The notes under the pieces: generated by a model | The model's database searches: none | What the model saw: the letters and a program-made list of their open reading frames with translations, nothing else | What the model was told of the DNA's origin: nothing | Position numbers and translations under genes: made by a program | Source of the DNA: an actinobacterium SCGC AAA044-N04 | GTDB lineage: Bacteria; Actinomycetota; Actinomycetes; Nanopelagicales; Nanopelagicaceae | Direction: 5' to 3' | Assembly: GCA_000378885.1 (NCBI GenBank) | Contig: KB900461.1 | Location: 331,765 to 385,719, forward strand | Length of the DNA stretch: 53,955 nucleotides | Shown here: positions 19,200-27,579 of the stretch, piece after piece | How positions within the stretch are numbered: position 1 is the first letter of the stretch | Layout of the letters: the number at the start of each line of letters is the position of its first letter

Positions 19200-20210
19200 A
19201 TGACGACATCAGCAAACGAGTTATATGGCTCACCAGAGCCCAAAATCTCCGTCATCCTGCCAGTTCTCAATGAATCAAAATATTTAGAAGAGGCTGTGAA
19301 AGCCATTCTCGAACAAGATTTCGTCGGGGAGATTGAAATTATTTTGGCGGTTGGGCCTTCTCACGATGGAACAGAAGCAATTGCCCATGCTTTAACTGAA
19401 GCGGATTCGCGCGTTGTTGTAGTTTCAAATCCCACTGGTCGCACCGCTGCCGGTTTAAATCTGGCAGTTGCGGCAACTAGATACTCAATAGTTGTGCGAG
19501 TAGATGGCCATTCTAAAATTCCAAATAACTATTTATCCCTAGCCTATGAAATTTTAAAGGAAACTGGTGCTGTCAATGTTGGCGGAATTATGGCCGCACA
19601 AGGCCAAACAGTATTTGAGAAAAGTGTTGCGCGAGCAATGCGCAGCCCTTTAGGTGTTGGTGCTTCCCGTTTTCACACAGGTGGTGGTGCTGCATCGGTG
19701 GATACGGTTTATCTCGGAGCTTTCAGAAAACAAGCCTTACTTGCTGTTGGTGGTTTTGACGAGAGATTTACGCGCGCGCAAGATTGGGAGTTAAATTTTA
19801 GATTACGATCAGCTGGAGGAACTATTTATTTTGATCCTCGATTAGTTGTGACTTATCGCCCACGATCAACTGTTAAAGCTCTTGCTAAACAGTATTTTGA
19901 ATATGGTCGTTGGCGTCGCGTTGTATCACGCAGACATGAGGGCACAATTAATTACAGATATCTTGCACCGCCCTTTACGGTGATTGGGGTTGCTACATCG
20001 TTATTTCTTGGTGCGCTTATTTCCCCTGTACTTTTCTTGCCAGCATTGACTTATGCATTATTTATTCTCATTGCATCGGCAAGAATTGGTAAATCACTCG
20101 GTGAGTTTGTCTCATTGCCACTTATTTTGCTCACGATGCACATGACATGGGGTATTGGCTTTCTAACTTCGCCAAAGTCATTAGCGCCTGCGGTAACCTT
20201 ACGACCGTGA
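19200..20210 (+). CDS. Family 2 glycosyltransferase
   Basis: The 336 residues begin with the GT-A nucleotide-sugar domain (ISVILPVLNESKYLEEAV, VVRVDGHSKIP as the DxD-like site, LAVGGFDERFTRAQDWELNFRLR) and end with hydrophobic segments (about residues 260-325) that anchor it to the membrane. It forms a unit with the Wzm/Wzt-type exporter genes downstream (4-bp GTGA overlap with the permease), so it probably builds or extends a lipid-linked glycan that is then exported. The acceptor and the sugar are unknown. Confidence 0.87.
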   Translation: MTTSANELYGSPEPKISVILPVLNESKYLEEAVKAILEQDFVGEIEIILAVGPSHDGTEAIAHALTEADSRVVVVSNPTGRTAAGLNLAVAATRYSIVVRVDGHSKIPNNYLSLAYEILKETGAVNVGGIMAAQGQTVFEKSVARAMRSPLGVGASRFHTGGGAASVDTVYLGAFRKQALLAVGGFDERFTRAQDWELNFRLRSAGGTIYFDPRLVVTYRPRSTVKALAKQYFEYGRWRRVVSRRHEGTINYRYLAPPFTVIGVATSLFLGALISPVLFLPALTYALFILIASARIGKSLGEFVSLPLILLTMHMTWGIGFLTSPKSLAPAVTLRP

Positions 20211-21034
20211 GCACCCCAACGCAGGTCTATGAGCCATTTCGTGCTGGCCTGCCACCCCTTAGGAGATATTGGAAATCCCTCTGGTCACGTAGAACTTTTA
20301 TAGCTGAGTACTCACGTTCAGAGCTTCGCGAACAACATTTTGACTCTGCCTTTGGTCAATTATGGCTAGTGCTTAATCCACTTTTGTTATCTGCGGTTTA
20401 TTTCTTATTGATTGTCATCATTCGTGGATCTTCTGACAGCACACGATATGCACACCTAACTGCAACACTTTTCCTTTTCTACTTAGTTGCAAACTCACTT
20501 ACCGGTGGCGTGAAATCAATTACTGCCGGCCAGCGTTTAATTTTAAATACAGCCTTTCCTCGCATCATGTTGCCTATCTCTGCCGTAGTGATAGCAATCT
20601 TTAAATTCCTGCCAACCTTGGCAGTATTTCTAGTGATCAGAACAGTTCTGGGCTTGCCTTTTTCTTGGCAGATGTTGTGGGCTATTCCAGTGCTACTTAC
20701 AACCATGTTGCTAGCGCTAGGTCTGGCAGTAACCATTTCCTGTATCAATGTGTATTTCCGAGATATCGCCAGCTTTTTGCCCTACATGACTCGCACTCTT
20801 TTGTATTTATCACCTATTTTGTATGAGGCTGCTGATCTAAAACCCAAACTAAAAACTCTCGAACTCTTTAATCCGCTGTTCCCAATTTTGGATAGTTGGT
20901 CACGCGCACTTGTACATGGGCAGGCACCGATTAGTTCTCATCTGCTGATTGCACTTGGTTGGGCAGTTGGAATTTTCTTAGTTGGCACATACTTCTTCTT
21001 ATCAAGGGAGCGTGAATTTGCCGTCCGTCTCTAA
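20207..21034 (+). CDS. ABC-2 type polysaccharide export permease (Wzm-like)
   Basis: The 275-residue integral membrane protein has about six hydrophobic helices and an amphipathic N-terminal region (LWSRRTFIAEYSRSELREQ), typical of O-antigen or teichoic-acid ABC-2 permeases. I chose GTG 20207, which forms a GTGA overlap with the glycosyltransferase stop, rather than the frame opening at 20147 inside that gene. The ATPase gene begins within its last codons. Confidence 0.85.
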   Translation: MSTPTQVYEPFRAGLPPLRRYWKSLWSRRTFIAEYSRSELREQHFDSAFGQLWLVLNPLLLSAVYFLLIVIIRGSSDSTRYAHLTATLFLFYLVANSLTGGVKSITAGQRLILNTAFPRIMLPISAVVIAIFKFLPTLAVFLVIRTVLGLPFSWQMLWAIPVLLTTMLLALGLAVTISCINVYFRDIASFLPYMTRTLLYLSPILYEAADLKPKLKTLELFNPLFPILDSWSRALVHGQAPISSHLLIALGWAVGIFLVGTYFFLSREREFAVRL

Positions 21035-21815
21035 CTCACATAAGACCAATGAAATTGCCGTATCAGTTCGCGGACTTGGTCTTACTTACACAACTGCGAT
21101 TGATCGCAGACCAACTTTAAAGGCGCGAGTTAAATCATTGGGTCGCGGAGGAAAACAAACTCGAGTTATTCGTGCATTGGATGAAGTAAATCTTGATGTC
21201 GAATATGGTCAGGTATTAGGAATCATTGGATCAAACGGCGCCGGAAAATCTTCGCTGATGCGCGTTATTGCAGGAATTTTGCCACCCACACAAGGCCGCG
21301 TGGAGGTCTATGGAAGTGTGAGCACTTTGCTTGCGCTAGGTGTTGGATTTAATCCATCAATGTCAGGTCGTGACAATGTTTATTTAGGCGGATTGGCCGC
21401 AGGAATGTCACGTGTTGAAATAGATAGCCACTTCGAAGAGATAGCCGAATTTTCTGAATTAGGAGATGCAATTGATGCCCCTATGCGCACTTACTCATCA
21501 GGAATGTATGCCCGTCTAGCCTTTTCGGTTGCTGCAACCGTTCGTCCAGATATTTTAATTGTTGATGAGGCATTGAGCACTGGCGATGCAAAGTTTAAAG
21601 AGAAATCACTGAACCGTATTAAAGAACTACGAAGTGATGACCGCGCACTCATTCTTGTCAGTCATGCTATGGCAACTCTAGAAGATGTATGTAATGACGT
21701 TGCTTGGCTCCATAAAGGAAAGCTCGTTCAACGCGGGGAACCAAAAACCGTCATTGATGCATATCGCGAGTTTTTGCAGGTAGGAAAGAGCGCAGCCATC
21801 GATGAGGATGTCTAA
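21018..21815 (+). CDS. ABC transporter ATPase for polysaccharide export (Wzt-like)
   Basis: This ABC ATPase energises glycan export with the permease before it. Walker A is IIGSNGAGKSS, the signature region is YSSGMYARLAFS, and Walker B is ILIVDEAL. The start is uncertain: TTG 21018 has a well-placed Shine-Dalgarno (AAGGGAG at 21004-21010, 7 nt away) and removes upstream sequence that only overlaps the permease; GTG 21012 is an alternative. At 265 residues there is no C-terminal carbohydrate-binding domain as in some Wzt proteins. Confidence 0.88.
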   Translation: MPSVSNSHKTNEIAVSVRGLGLTYTTAIDRRPTLKARVKSLGRGGKQTRVIRALDEVNLDVEYGQVLGIIGSNGAGKSSLMRVIAGILPPTQGRVEVYGSVSTLLALGVGFNPSMSGRDNVYLGGLAAGMSRVEIDSHFEEIAEFSELGDAIDAPMRTYSSGMYARLAFSVAATVRPDILIVDEALSTGDAKFKEKSLNRIKELRSDDRALILVSHAMATLEDVCNDVAWLHKGKLVQRGEPKTVIDAYREFLQVGKSAAIDEDV

Positions 21816-23037
21816 AGCTTTTTTAGCATTACTTTTTGTATTTTCAACTTTGATACCGACTGCACATGCAGCAGAAGTTCCAACGGTCTTTTCATTCCAA
21901 GGATCTGGATATGGTCATGGGGTTGGATTAAGTCAAATGGGTGCACGCTCTATGGCGCTAGCAGGACAAAATTCTGAGCAAATCCTTAAGTATTTTTATA
22001 AAGATATAGCGATTGAACCAAAGGATGATTCAAAAATCCTTCGAGTAAACATTGGACACTTACTTTCAAGTGCAAAGATTTCAAGCACTCTCAAAGGTTC
22101 TCAGCTTCAGATCATTCAGGGAGACATGGGAAGTGAAAACGTAATTCCTGTTTTTACTTTGGCAGATTCAATTACTTTCTCAATCATTGGCTCCACAGTT
22201 AGCCCTCGATTAACTATCGGCAAAACCGCCCAAGTGCTAACTAGAAGCAAAACATTTACAATTCGTTGGAGCGGTACACGCTATCTAGATGGTCCTGACA
22301 CAATTATTTCTGTTACCCATTCTGGTTTGACTCAGAAATATCGCTATGGACAAATTCAAGTCAAGGCCGTTAAAAGCCCAACGGGATATCGCATTGAAAT
22401 GACGAACTCGGTGCGTTTAGCTGATGAATATCTGTGGGGCGTAAGTGAAATGCCATCTTTTTGGCCAGTTGCAGCCCTTGAAGCTCAGGCAATTGCCTCA
22501 CGCACCTATGCACTGAGCAAAGCGGGAATTTATAGAAGTGCGTGCGACTGTGATTTATATGGAGAAATCTCTGATCAAACTTTCTTGGGTTATGCCAAAG
22601 AAATTGAAAAGAAGTATGGAGTAGTTTGGAAAGAGGTTGTTACGCGAACAACTGGCTTAACAATTACTCAAGCAGGATTACCAATCACGGCCTATTTCTT
22701 CTCATCATCTGGCGGCAAGACCGAGCTAGCTGTAAATGCATGGGGGAGTACGAAGGCTTACACACAAATAGTTGATGATCCTGGTTCATTAGATCTAACC
22801 CTTAATCCACGATTTGTCACATGGAATCGAGAAGTTCCACAAAGCATTATTGCCGCAGCTTTTCTTTTGCCCGATGTAGTGAGTTTGGAAATTCTAGGCG
22901 TAAATGAAAGTGGCACGGTTGCTCAGATTCAAGCCACATCTAGCACAGGTGTGAAAGTAGTTTTGAGAGGTGAGACTTTCAGAAGCAGAACGAAAATACC
23001 TTCTGCTTGGTTTAGCTTAGTTAGCGTGCAAAATTGA
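21802..23037 (+). CDS. Secreted SpoIID/LytB-domain protein
   Basis: The 411-residue protein has an N-terminal signal peptide (hydrophobic [20 protein letters not shown], predicted cleavage after AHA). The SpoIID/amidase-enhancer domain shows [40 protein letters not shown] and [11 protein letters not shown]. Family members bind or cleave peptidoglycan (SpoIID is a lytic transglycosylase). It overlaps the ABC ATPase by 14 bp, so it is probably translated from the exporter mRNA. ATG 21808 is an alternative start. Its 3' end overlaps dapD, on the other strand, by 21 bp. Confidence 0.87.
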   Translation: MRMSKAFLALLFVFSTLIPTAHAAEVPTVFSFQGSGYGHGVGLSQMGARSMALAGQNSEQILKYFYKDIAIEPKDDSKILRVNIGHLLSSAKISSTLKGSQLQIIQGDMGSENVIPVFTLADSITFSIIGSTVSPRLTIGKTAQVLTRSKTFTIRWSGTRYLDGPDTIISVTHSGLTQKYRYGQIQVKAVKSPTGYRIEMTNSVRLADEYLWGVSEMPSFWPVAALEAQAIASRTYALSKAGIYRSACDCDLYGEISDQTFLGYAKEIEKKYGVVWKEVVTRTTGLTITQAGLPITAYFFSSSGGKTELAVNAWGSTKAYTQIVDDPGSLDLTLNPRFVTWNREVPQSIIAAAFLLPDVVSLEILGVNESGTVAQIQATSSTGVKVVLRGETFRSRTKIPSAWFSLVSVQN

Positions 23038-23934
23038 ATTAAGTCCGCCCCAAGTACCAGTGCGGCTAATTGCTTCAAGTGCGCCATCAAGTGAGTTACG
23101 GCGAAATAGTAAGTTATTTCCACCTGAGAGTGCTGCAGCTTTAACAATCTCTCCATCAGGCAAGCGAACCTTAGATGCTGCAGTCACATAAGTACCAGCT
23201 TCAATTACACAGTTATCACCCAGTGAAATTCCACATCCAGAGTTTGCGCCGAGAAGTGATTTTTCGCCGATAGAAATAACTTCTTTTCCACCACCGCTGA
23301 GTGTTCCCATGATGGAAGCCCCACCACCAATATCTGATCCATCTCCAACAACAACACCGGCAGAGATTCGACCTTCGACCATTGAAGTTCCAAGTGTTCC
23401 AGCGTTAAAGTTAACAAATCCTTCATGCATAATTGTTGTACCAGAAGCTAAATGTGCTCCAAGTCTTACGCGATCTGCATCAGCAATACGCACTCCACTT
23501 GGTATTACGTAATCAACCATGCGCGGGAATTTATCGACTGATAAAACAGTAACGTGACCGTAAGCAGCCTTTAAGCGTGCTCGAGTTGATTCAAAGCCGT
23601 CAACGGCGCAGGGACCAAAGTTTGTCCACACAACATTGTTGAGCAAGCCAAAAATGCCATCAAGTGCAACTCCGTGAGGCTTAACTAAGCGATGTGATAG
23701 CAAATGTAAACGCAAGTAAGCATCTTTGGCATCTGTTGGTGCCACTGTTATATCAATTTCAACGCTAACTAATTCTCGAGCTACTCCGCGAACTTCATCT
23801 TTGCCAACTAATGCTGTTAATTCATTAGGAACAGCTGGTGCCAGTGAACCAAGTTGTGGAGAGGGAAACCAGACATCGAGAGTTTTTCCGGCTGCCATCG
23901 TTGCAATGCCGTGGCCTGATGCGATGGTGGTCAT
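23017..23934 (-). CDS. dapD: Tetrahydrodipicolinate N-succinyltransferase
   Basis: It succinylates tetrahydrodipicolinate in the lysine/diaminopimelate pathway. The 305 residues contain a left-handed beta-helix of hexapeptide repeats (about residues 160-260: [49 protein letters not shown]) and the conserved [19 protein letters not shown] region of actinobacterial DapD. The partner aminotransferase DapC lies at 38873-39937. The ATG at 23934 is 6 nt after a TAGGCT -10. Confidence 0.93.
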   Translation of the reverse strand: MTTIASGHGIATMAAGKTLDVWFPSPQLGSLAPAVPNELTALVGKDEVRGVARELVSVEIDITVAPTDAKDAYLRLHLLSHRLVKPHGVALDGIFGLLNNVVWTNFGPCAVDGFESTRARLKAAYGHVTVLSVDKFPRMVDYVIPSGVRIADADRVRLGAHLASGTTIMHEGFVNFNAGTLGTSMVEGRISAGVVVGDGSDIGGGASIMGTLSGGGKEVISIGEKSLLGANSGCGISLGDNCVIEAGTYVTAASKVRLPDGEIVKAAALSGGNNLLFRRNSLDGALEAISRTGTWGGLNSILHAN

Positions 23935-23940
23935 GTCCTA

Positions 23941-23946
23941 AGCCTA
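23941..23946 (-). promoter_or_regulatory. -10 of dapD (leaderless)
   Basis: TAGGCT on the minus strand is followed by 6 nt and the dapD ATG at 23934. It stands back-to-back with the LOG gene -10, 5 bp away. Confidence 0.6.
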
Positions 23947-23951
23947 ACCCC

Positions 23952-23957
23952 TATCCT
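23952..23957 (+). promoter_or_regulatory. -10 of LOG-like gene (leaderless)
   Basis: TATCCT is followed by 7 nt and the ATG at 23965. The divergent gap to dapD is 30 bp. Confidence 0.6.
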
Positions 23958-23964
23958 TACCCGC

Positions 23965-24495
23965 ATGCGCATTGCAGTCTTTTGTTCTTCATCGCCGACG
24001 ATTGACCCTAAGTATGTTGATCTCGCCTTCGAACTCGGCACGGCCATCGCGGCAAACTCATGGGAGTTAGTCACCGGGGGCGGTCACATTTCAATGATGG
24101 GTGCGGTCTCTAGGGGTGCTCGTCAATCTGGTGGGCGAACAATTGGAGTCATACCCCAGGCCCTTGTTGATATTGAATTTGCTGATCACGATAACGATGA
24201 ACTACATGTTGTTGAAACGATGGGTGAGCGTAAAGCAATGATTACAGATATTGCCGATGCATTCATTACTTTGCCAGGTGGAGCAGGAACCCTTGAAGAG
24301 TTTTTTGAGATTTGGGTAGGACGATATTTAAAGTTTCATAATAAGCCAGTTGTCATTCTTGATCCATTTGGAATCTATAACCCACTACATGAATTAGTTG
24401 CACATTTAGAAGTAGAGAATTTTATTAAGCCAGGTATGCGGGAACTCATTTCTTGGACGACAGGTGTGGAACAAGCTATTAAGGCTTGCTCTTAA
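23965..24495 (+). CDS. LOG-family Rossmann protein (TIGR00730-type)
   Basis: The 176-residue protein has the LOG signature PGGAGTLEEFFE (about residues 108-119) and the earlier GGGHISMMGAVSRGA loop. Relatives hydrolyse nucleoside 5'-monophosphates (cytokinin-activating phosphoribohydrolase activity). A bacterial role in nucleotide turnover is plausible but unproven here. The neighbour arrangement with dapD also occurs in mycobacteria. The downstream SRPBCC gene overlaps by one base (TAATG). Confidence 0.88.
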   Translation: MRIAVFCSSSPTIDPKYVDLAFELGTAIAANSWELVTGGGHISMMGAVSRGARQSGGRTIGVIPQALVDIEFADHDNDELHVVETMGERKAMITDIADAFITLPGGAGTLEEFFEIWVGRYLKFHNKPVVILDPFGIYNPLHELVAHLEVENFIKPGMRELISWTTGVEQAIKACS

Positions 24496-24920
24496 TGACA
24501 AGCAATCACATCGCAATCTCTTTAAAGATTAATGCACCGATACAAAAAGTTTGGGATTCCCTTGCGCAATGGGAAAAACAAAGTGAGTGGATGCTTCAGA
24601 CAAAAGTTTGGGTGACATCAGAGATTACAGAAGGTGTTGGAACAACTATTAACGCATTTACTGGCGTTGGACCATTGGGAATCCTAGATTCAATGACAGT
24701 AACTTCATGGCAACCCCCACACACTTGCGATGTGCTGCACACGGGCAAAATAATCAAAGGGACGGGTCGTTTTCATTTACGTGAAATTACTTCAGAGACA
24801 ACAATCTTTGATTGGTCAGAAGAAGTTATCGCCCCACGCATACTCTTCTTGGCAATGCTTCCAGCGCTCTATATTGGTGTACGACTCTCTTTATCCCGCT
24901 TTGCACGAACATTCCGCTGA
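24495..24920 (+). CDS. SRPBCC (START-like) domain protein
   Basis: The 141-residue protein starts with the polyketide cyclase/START-like pattern (ISLKINAPIQKVWDSLAQWEKQSEWM) and continues with TINAFTGVGPLGILDSMTV and WSEEVIAPRI. It ends in a hydrophobic segment (about residues 115-135) and a basic tail, so it may sit at the membrane. ATG 24495 is preferred over the TTG at 24486 because of the TAATG coupling to the LOG gene. The ligand is unknown. Confidence 0.75.
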   Translation: MTSNHIAISLKINAPIQKVWDSLAQWEKQSEWMLQTKVWVTSEITEGVGTTINAFTGVGPLGILDSMTVTSWQPPHTCDVLHTGKIIKGTGRFHLREITSETTIFDWSEEVIAPRILFLAMLPALYIGVRLSLSRFARTFR

Positions 24921-24954
24921 GAGCATCCTCACCCTCGTAGGCGTTAAGAGCCAG

Positions 24955-24960
24955 TAGCCT
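24955..24960 (+). promoter_or_regulatory. -10 of sigma-region-4 gene (leaderless)
   Basis: TAGCCT is followed by 7 nt and the ATG at 24968. Confidence 0.6.
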
Positions 24961-24967
24961 TAGAACC

Positions 24968-25159
24968 ATGAGCGAGTCCCCAACATTGGCCCAGGTGCTG
25001 GCCTCGCTGCCTGAAGAAGAGCGGATCATCTTGACCTTGCACTATCTGCGCCAAATGTCACCGGGTGAGATTGCCCTAATGCTTAAGGTGCCAGAGCGCG
25101 CAGTTGATGCTGTTATTTCGGCAGGAAAAGCGAGATTGAGCGCAGTTCTCGGCTTATAA
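24968..25159 (+). CDS. Stand-alone sigma-70 region 4-like protein
   Basis: The 63-residue protein is a helix-turn-helix like sigma region 4 (LPEEERIILTLHYLRQMSPGEIA...VPERAVDAVISAGKARLSAVL). It has no region 2, so it cannot by itself recognise or melt a -10. It has its own promoter-like TAGCCT spacing and a clean stop, so it looks like an expressed gene rather than debris. In M. tuberculosis the corresponding neighbourhood holds sigE and rseA, which are absent here. It could be a remnant of such a sigma factor or an independent small regulator. Confidence 0.75.
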   Translation: MSESPTLAQVLASLPEEERIILTLHYLRQMSPGEIALMLKVPERAVDAVISAGKARLSAVLGL

Positions 25160-25245
25160 ACCCTGCACGATTTCGCGCTTGCGCTCTAAATGCGAGATAC
25201 TTCTCCTCTTGAACTTTCCTCGTCCATCTTTAAAGGAGTCCCCAT

Positions 25246-25425
25246 ATGGCAGCCATGAAACCTCGTACCGGTGATGGTCCAATGGAGGTTACTAAGGAGG
25301 CTCGCTCACTCGTGATGCGAATTCCATTAGAAGGTGGCGGACGCCTAGTCGTTGAACTTAACTCCGAAGAAGCTAATAACCTCAGCGCCGCACTTCATGC
25401 CGCGGTTGCATTAGTTAAGAAGTAA
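25246..25425 (+). CDS. DUF3117 family protein
   Basis: The 59-residue ORF begins MAAMKPRTGDGPMEVTKEAR and continues with an RIPLEGGGRLVVELNSEEA block. This is the highly conserved actinobacterial DUF3117 family, of unknown function. A strong Shine-Dalgarno (AAAGGAG at 25233-25239) lies 6 nt before the ATG, in contrast to its leaderless neighbours, so it is probably highly translated. It lies between the sigma region 4 gene and pepA; the 86 bp before it hold the Shine-Dalgarno and presumably a promoter, though I see no clear -10. Confidence 0.93.
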   Translation: MAAMKPRTGDGPMEVTKEARSLVMRIPLEGGGRLVVELNSEEANNLSAALHAAVALVKK

Positions 25426-25440
25426 ATCACTAACAGGCGA

Positions 25441-25446
25441 TAGCCT
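25441..25446 (+). promoter_or_regulatory. -10 of leucyl aminopeptidase (leaderless)
   Basis: TAGCCT is followed by 7 nt and the ATG at 25454. It begins 15 bp after the DUF3117 stop. Confidence 0.6.
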
Positions 25447-25453
25447 TCAACGC

Positions 25454-26944
25454 ATGTTCTGGACACTTAAAGCTGCCAAGCCCCAACTTTCATTAGCCAC
25501 TAGCGCTGACTCAATTGCGCTCGCTTTTGCTAAGGATTCAGCAGGTGTCATTTCTTTTTCTGGTCCAGAAACTTTAATCAAAGATATTGAAAAGTATTTT
25601 GAGATAAATCTTGTTGATGAGCTTTCATTTTTTTCACCAACAGGTAAAGCGGGAGAGTTATTCGAAATCCCTGTGAGTTCACAAGATGCACAAACTGATC
25701 GAATTTTTTTAGTTGGAATCGGTGATTCATCCACAGCTGCGTTTCGCGTTGCTGCCACAACGATTGCTAGAAAAGTTCGCGGTAAGAACACAACGGTTTA
25801 TTCTGCCTGTGCGATAGATAGTAAAGATGTTAAAGCTCATGCAATTGCATTGACATTAGGCGCATACTTGTGGAGCTTAAAAACTGGAGAACCCGCAGGC
25901 AAGCCAACTTTTATAGTTGCCACAAATGATAAAGAGGTTATAAATGTTGCTATCACTATTTCGAAAGCGATTACGCGCGCTCGTGATTTGGTTCATACGC
26001 CTTCTAATATTAAGACTCCTGCGTGGATGGCTACTAAGGCTCAAGAATTCGCTAAAGGAACCGGGCTCACAGTAAAAGTACTTGCAGGAAAAGATCTCAA
26101 AGAATTTGGTGGATTAAGTGCGGTTGGTAATTCTTCTCGAAAACCAGGACCGCGCTTTATTGAAGTGGGATACGTTCCCGCAAAGAAGAAAAATGCCATT
26201 AACGCCCTCCCACACGTTGTTTTAGTGGGTAAAGGGATCACATATGACACTGGTGGAATAAATCTCAAGCGCCCGTATGACTTGATGATTCCAATGAAAA
26301 GTGACATGACAGGGGCTGCAGTAATTCTGGCAACGCTAACCGCCCTAGAGGAATTACAGCCAAATATCCGAGTAACGGCATTGATGATGTGTGCAGAGAA
26401 CGCCTTTTCAGGTTCTGCTCAGCGCCCAAGTGATGTTATTACTCATTATGGTGGAACAACGGTTGAAGTTATTGATACCGATGCCGAAGGCCGCTTAGTT
26501 CTAGCTGATGGCTTGGCATATGCTGATATAAACCTAGATCCAGATTATTTAGTAGATATTGCAACTTTGACTGGTGCTATAACACTTGGGCTGGGCAAGC
26601 AATATGCAGGAATGTATACACGCGATGAACAACTTGCACGCGATTTTGAAACTGCAGGTCTTGAATCAGGTGATCGAGTTTGGCATATGCCGCTAATTGA
26701 TGATTACAAGGATGCCCTTGAAAGTGACATCGCTGATTTTAATCACTTAGCAAAGATAGCTAAGTATCAAGCTAAATCTGTTACTGCGGCACTATTTCTT
26801 GAACATTTTGTAGGTAACCGCCGTTGGGTTCATTTAGATATTGCTGGCACAGCACGTAGTGAAAGTGATGCTGGCGAGAATCCAAAAGGTGGAACTGGCT
26901 ATGGAGTCCGTTTACTAACGCAATGGATTATGAATCTTAAATGA
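25454..26944 (+). CDS. pepA: Leucyl aminopeptidase (M17)
   Basis: This cytosolic di-metal aminopeptidase releases N-terminal residues from peptides. The 496 residues comprise a variable N domain (to about 175) and the M17 catalytic domain with VGKGITYDTGGINLK (catalytic Lys and metal Asp), MKSDMTGAA and DTDAEGRLVLADGLAYA (the family norm is NTDAEGRL). Its stop forms an ATGA overlap with the O-methyltransferase start. Confidence 0.93.
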   Translation: MFWTLKAAKPQLSLATSADSIALAFAKDSAGVISFSGPETLIKDIEKYFEINLVDELSFFSPTGKAGELFEIPVSSQDAQTDRIFLVGIGDSSTAAFRVAATTIARKVRGKNTTVYSACAIDSKDVKAHAIALTLGAYLWSLKTGEPAGKPTFIVATNDKEVINVAITISKAITRARDLVHTPSNIKTPAWMATKAQEFAKGTGLTVKVLAGKDLKEFGGLSAVGNSSRKPGPRFIEVGYVPAKKKNAINALPHVVLVGKGITYDTGGINLKRPYDLMIPMKSDMTGAAVILATLTALEELQPNIRVTALMMCAENAFSGSAQRPSDVITHYGGTTVEVIDTDAEGRLVLADGLAYADINLDPDYLVDIATLTGAITLGLGKQYAGMYTRDEQLARDFETAGLESGDRVWHMPLIDDYKDALESDIADFNHLAKIAKYQAKSVTAALFLEHFVGNRRWVHLDIAGTARSESDAGENPKGGTGYGVRLLTQWIMNLK

Positions 26945-27567
26945 AAATAGATCCGCACTCATACGCCGAAAACTTTATAGCTGAAGATCCATTTAAAACG
27001 TATGCCCGTGCACGCGGGGTTGAAATTGGTGCACATGATGTGACTCCAGGCGTAGGCGCTTATCTCAAGCACCTTGCCTTTACGCTCTCAGCTCAGTCAG
27101 TAGTGGAAATTGGGACTGGTTCAGGGGTTGGAAGTTTGTGGTTACTAGATGGAATTTTGCCAAGTGGAACGCTGACTTCAATTGATGATGAGATGGAACA
27201 TACTCAGATTGCAAAGTTGGCATTTTCTGATGCAGAAATTTCACCAACTCGTTACAGGCTAATTACTAATTCAGTTCTCGATGTGATTTCAAAATTGACT
27301 GATAGAGCATATGACTTGGTCGTGGTTCGTCACGATCCTCAGGACCTAGCCTTTGTAATAAGTGAAGCACATCGTATTTTGCGCAGCGGTGGAGCATTGG
27401 TCATCGATAGCTTTTTTGGTGGCTCAAAAGTCAACGATCCGGCACAGCGAGACCCTAAAACTGTGGCACTTCGCGATGCTGGGAAAATCATTAAAAATGA
27501 CACAGAGCATTGGGTGAGTACCTTGATTCCAACGGGAGATGGATTGTTAGTTGCAACAAAGTTGTAG
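26941..27567 (+). CDS. O-methyltransferase (class I SAM-dependent)
   Basis: The 208 residues show the SAM-binding VVEIGTGSGVGSLWLLDG (motif I, about residues 57-74), SIDDEMEHTQIAKLAF, and YDLVVVRHDP, as in the catechol/caffeoyl-CoA O-methyltransferase-like family next to sigE and htrA in mycobacteria (Rv1220c type). The substrate is unknown. It is coupled to pepA by a 4-bp overlap and followed after 12 bp by htrA. Confidence 0.85.
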   Translation: MKIDPHSYAENFIAEDPFKTYARARGVEIGAHDVTPGVGAYLKHLAFTLSAQSVVEIGTGSGVGSLWLLDGILPSGTLTSIDDEMEHTQIAKLAFSDAEISPTRYRLITNSVLDVISKLTDRAYDLVVVRHDPQDLAFVISEAHRILRSGGALVIDSFFGGSKVNDPAQRDPKTVALRDAGKIIKNDTEHWVSTLIPTGDGLLVATKL

Positions 27568-27579
27568 CAAGATACGAAC

